From: Oscillospiraceae bacterium
GTDB taxonomy: Bacteria; Bacillota_A; Clostridia; Oscillospirales; Oscillospiraceae
Reading direction: 5' to 3'
DNA: 7,087 nucleotides
NCBI GenBank assembly: GCA_017415945.1
Contig: JAFQDR010000131.1
Location: 1-7,087 of the forward strand
The translations under genes and the position numbers were made by a program. Position 1 is the stretch's first letter. Every line of letters begins with the position of its first letter. Below the pieces are notes generated by a model. It did not search any database. It had not been told where the DNA came from and saw only the letters and a list, made by a program, of their open reading frames with translations. Shown piece after piece: positions 5,700 through 7,087 of this stretch.

Positions 5700-6845
5700 G
5701 TGGCACTTCATGTTATGGACGAGGCCAATCGCTGTTTAGGGTGCAAGGTGCCCCAGTGTCAAAGGGGCTGTCCCATTTCCACCCCCATCCCCGAGGTCAT
5801 TCGGCTGCTGAAGGCAAATAAGCTGGATGAAGCAGGGTGGCTGCTGTTTGAAAATAACCCCCTGACCACTGTGTGCAGCCTTATCTGCAACCACGAAAAC
5901 CAGTGCGAGGGTCACTGCGTGTTGGGGAAGAAGGGGGCTCCCGTGCGGTTCTCTTTGATCGAGCAATACTTTTCCTCCACCTATGCCACCAAGATGACCC
6001 GTGGCCCCAGTCCCTCCAACGGCATGAAGGTGGCTGTGGTGGGCTCCGACCCCGCAGGTCTGACCATTGCCATTCTGATGGCGCGGAAGGGCTATCAGGT
6101 GACCATCTTCGACCGCAACGAGCATATCGGCGGCGTTCTCCGTTACGGCATCCCCGAGTTCCGTCTGCCCAAGTCTGTGCCGGATGATATTCAGTATCGC
6201 CATCTGGAAATGAAGGGCATCAAGATCCGCCCCAACACCAACATCGGCAGCACCATCGATATGGAAAATCTGTTCCGTGACGGCTACAAGGCTGTGTTCG
6301 TGGGCACAGGTGTCTGGAAGCCTAACACCTTGGGCATCAAGGGTGAGACCTTGGGCCATGTGCATTACGGCATCAACTACCTGCGCAACCCCGATGTGTT
6401 CCGTCCGGGCAAAAAGGTCATTGTCATCGGCTCCGGCAACGCCGCTATGGACGTATGCCGCACCGCTCTGCGCAAGGGTACGGAAAAGGTCATCTGCGTG
6501 TCCCGCAGACAGAAAATTACCGCCAGCCACCATGAGTTCAGCTACGCCCAGCTGGAGGGTGTGGAATTTGTATACAATAAGATGCCCGTAGAAATCGTGG
6601 ATGAAGGCGTGATCCTCCGTGATCTTGTGGAGGATGAGAACGGCAAGCTCACTGAGATCGAGGGCAGCGATACCCTGTGGACGGCGGACAGCATTATGAT
6701 CTCCGTCAGCCAGGGCCCCCTGAACCTCATCGTCAGCAACACCCCCGGTCTGGACACCACTCCCCGAGGTCTGCTGGCTGTGGCCTTCAGTAAGCGCGTA
6801 GCGGAAGCCATGGACGAATATATCCAAGCTCTGCCCAAGGAATAA
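5700..6845 (+). CDS. GltD/NfnB-like NAD(P)- and FAD-dependent oxidoreductase, lacking the C-terminal flavin motif
   Basis: Homologue of the glutamate synthase small subunit, which moves electrons between NAD(P)H, FAD and Fe-S centres; the partner here is unknown. Residues 12-73 hold the DPYD/GltD-type Fe-S domain with all eight cysteines (C12, C15, C20, C24; C59, C63, C69, C73). A Rossmann loop VAVVGSDPAG (111-120) should bind FAD, but its second glycine is Asp117. GGVLRYGIPEFRLPK (144-158), GTG (202-204) and the NAD(P) motif GSGNAAMD (244-251) with R269-R270 are intact. After RGLL (356-359) the protein jumps to VAFSKRVAEAMDEY. The family's roughly 28 residues carrying GVFAxGDV, whose Asp binds the flavin, are absent without a frameshift. 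Start: GTG with AGGAGG (5687-5692) seven bases upstream; the next in-frame start, ATG at 5715, fits it less well. No large GltB/GltA or NfnA partner is nearby. It may be a recent pseudogene, an assembly collapse, or a protein no longer using FAD. Confidence 0.85.
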   Translation: MALHVMDEANRCLGCKVPQCQRGCPISTPIPEVIRLLKANKLDEAGWLLFENNPLTTVCSLICNHENQCEGHCVLGKKGAPVRFSLIEQYFSSTYATKMTRGPSPSNGMKVAVVGSDPAGLTIAILMARKGYQVTIFDRNEHIGGVLRYGIPEFRLPKSVPDDIQYRHLEMKGIKIRPNTNIGSTIDMENLFRDGYKAVFVGTGVWKPNTLGIKGETLGHVHYGINYLRNPDVFRPGKKVIVIGSGNAAMDVCRTALRKGTEKVICVSRRQKITASHHEFSYAQLEGVEFVYNKMPVEIVDEGVILRDLVEDENGKLTEIEGSDTLWTADSIMISVSQGPLNLIVSNTPGLDTTPRGLLAVAFSKRVAEAMDEYIQALPKE

Positions 6846-6861
6846 CATATAGTAAAATAAC

Positions 6862-6892
6862 AAAACAGGCATCCAAGCGGATACCTGTTTTT
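6862..6892 (+). terminator. Intrinsic terminator after the oxidoreductase gene
   Basis: AAAACAGG (6862-6869) pairs with CCTGTTTT (6884-6891). After one C-A mismatch the stem continues ATCC (6871-6874) with GGAT (6879-6882) and closes on the loop AAGC. A T-run (6888-6892) completes a standard rho-independent terminator 16 bases after the stop codon. Because the left flank is A-rich it may also work in the opposite direction. Confidence 0.88.
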
Positions 6893-6896
6893 CAGA

Positions 6897-7087
6897 CTGT
6901 CAAAAAATGCTTTGCAGAATTTCGTCCATAAGGACGAAACAAAGTTAAATCTATTTTTCGCGCCGGCATGTACGAAGCGAAAAATACAAATAGGTCTGCA
7001 AGTGTGGAATTTGTTCGCAGAATGCGGACAAATTATGCGCGCAGCAGACCTGCCGGCCCATCGCACAAGCGGGGGCATCTCTGTCAA
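6897..7087. other. Gene-free, highly structured region (possible dispersed repeat or structured RNA)
   Basis: No credible gene lies here, yet several hairpins follow one another. Hairpin A is TTTCGTCC (6920-6927) with GGACGAAA (6932-6939), loop ATAA. Hairpin B is a perfect 10-bp stem, TATTTTTCGC (6952-6961) with GCGAAAAATA (6977-6986). Hairpin C has outer arms AGGTCTGC (6992-6999) and GCAGACCT (7044-7051), and an inner 11-bp stem with one G-U pairs 7008-7018 with 7024-7034. In addition GCCGGCA in the loop of B (6962-6968) can pair with TGCCGGC (7051-7057) after C. A minus-strand open frame crosses the region and runs back through the terminator into the oxidoreductase gene, which argues against it being real. 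The structure may continue past the window edge. Confidence 0.5.

Noticed and set aside
6542..7087. 181-residue minus-strand open frame entering from the right edge
   Set aside because: It runs through the structured region, the terminator and then 300 bases antisense to a well-supported gene. It lacks a recognisable domain. The terminal part could be a repeat-derived spurious frame.

Overview
The window carries one complete high-affinity branched-chain amino acid (Liv/HAAT-type) ABC importer operon. It is followed by a separately transcribed, apparently damaged glutamate-synthase-small-subunit-like oxidoreductase gene. Everything recognisable as coding is on the + strand. Strong AGGAGG Shine-Dalgarno sites, a Cys-rich Firmicute lipobox (LCAC), classic intrinsic terminators, a mid-to-high GC coding bias and hairpin-ended intergenic repeats all suggest a gut-type anaerobic Clostridia, probably Oscillospirales. 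That placement is inference from style and family resemblance, not from a marker gene.

Layout: 1-437 is non-coding. It holds at most the last residues of an unseen upstream gene, a 14-bp terminator-like hairpin (102-140), an unremarkable stretch, a TATAAT promoter (349-377) and a leader hairpin with a T-run just before the first ribosome binding site. Next comes livJ (438-1622, lipid-anchored binding protein). A very stable GC hairpin (1657-1681) and a small hairpin over the next ribosome binding site (1710-1725) follow, then livH (1726-2631), livM (2644-3870), livG (3875-4726) and livF (4719-5426). The four downstream genes are packed with 12-, 4- and -8-nt junctions, and a textbook terminator (5431-5458) closes the operon. 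The 5459-5699 spacer holds a perfect 11-bp palindrome, an 87-bp hairpin-ended repeat and a promoter. The oxidoreductase gene runs 5700-6845 with its own terminator (6862-6892). The last ~190 bases have no credible gene but contain a dense set of nested hairpins.

How the genes work together: LivJ captures the amino acid outside the membrane, LivH and LivM form the translocation path, and LivG and LivF are the ATPases. The hairpins around livJ and its much stronger codon bias fit the usual need for many more binding-protein than membrane-protein molecules. The downstream gene keeps all eight Fe-S cysteines and its NAD(P) motif. It lacks the C-terminal GD flavin motif through a clean in-frame gap and has Asp in place of a key Gly in the FAD Rossmann loop, so it is probably impaired or repurposed.

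The transporter itself is ordinary. The points most worth a second look are the double flavin-site lesion in the oxidoreductase, the repeat whose two hairpin arms differ by compensatory changes, and the structured 3' region. I found no convincing new defence, secretion or biosynthetic system here.
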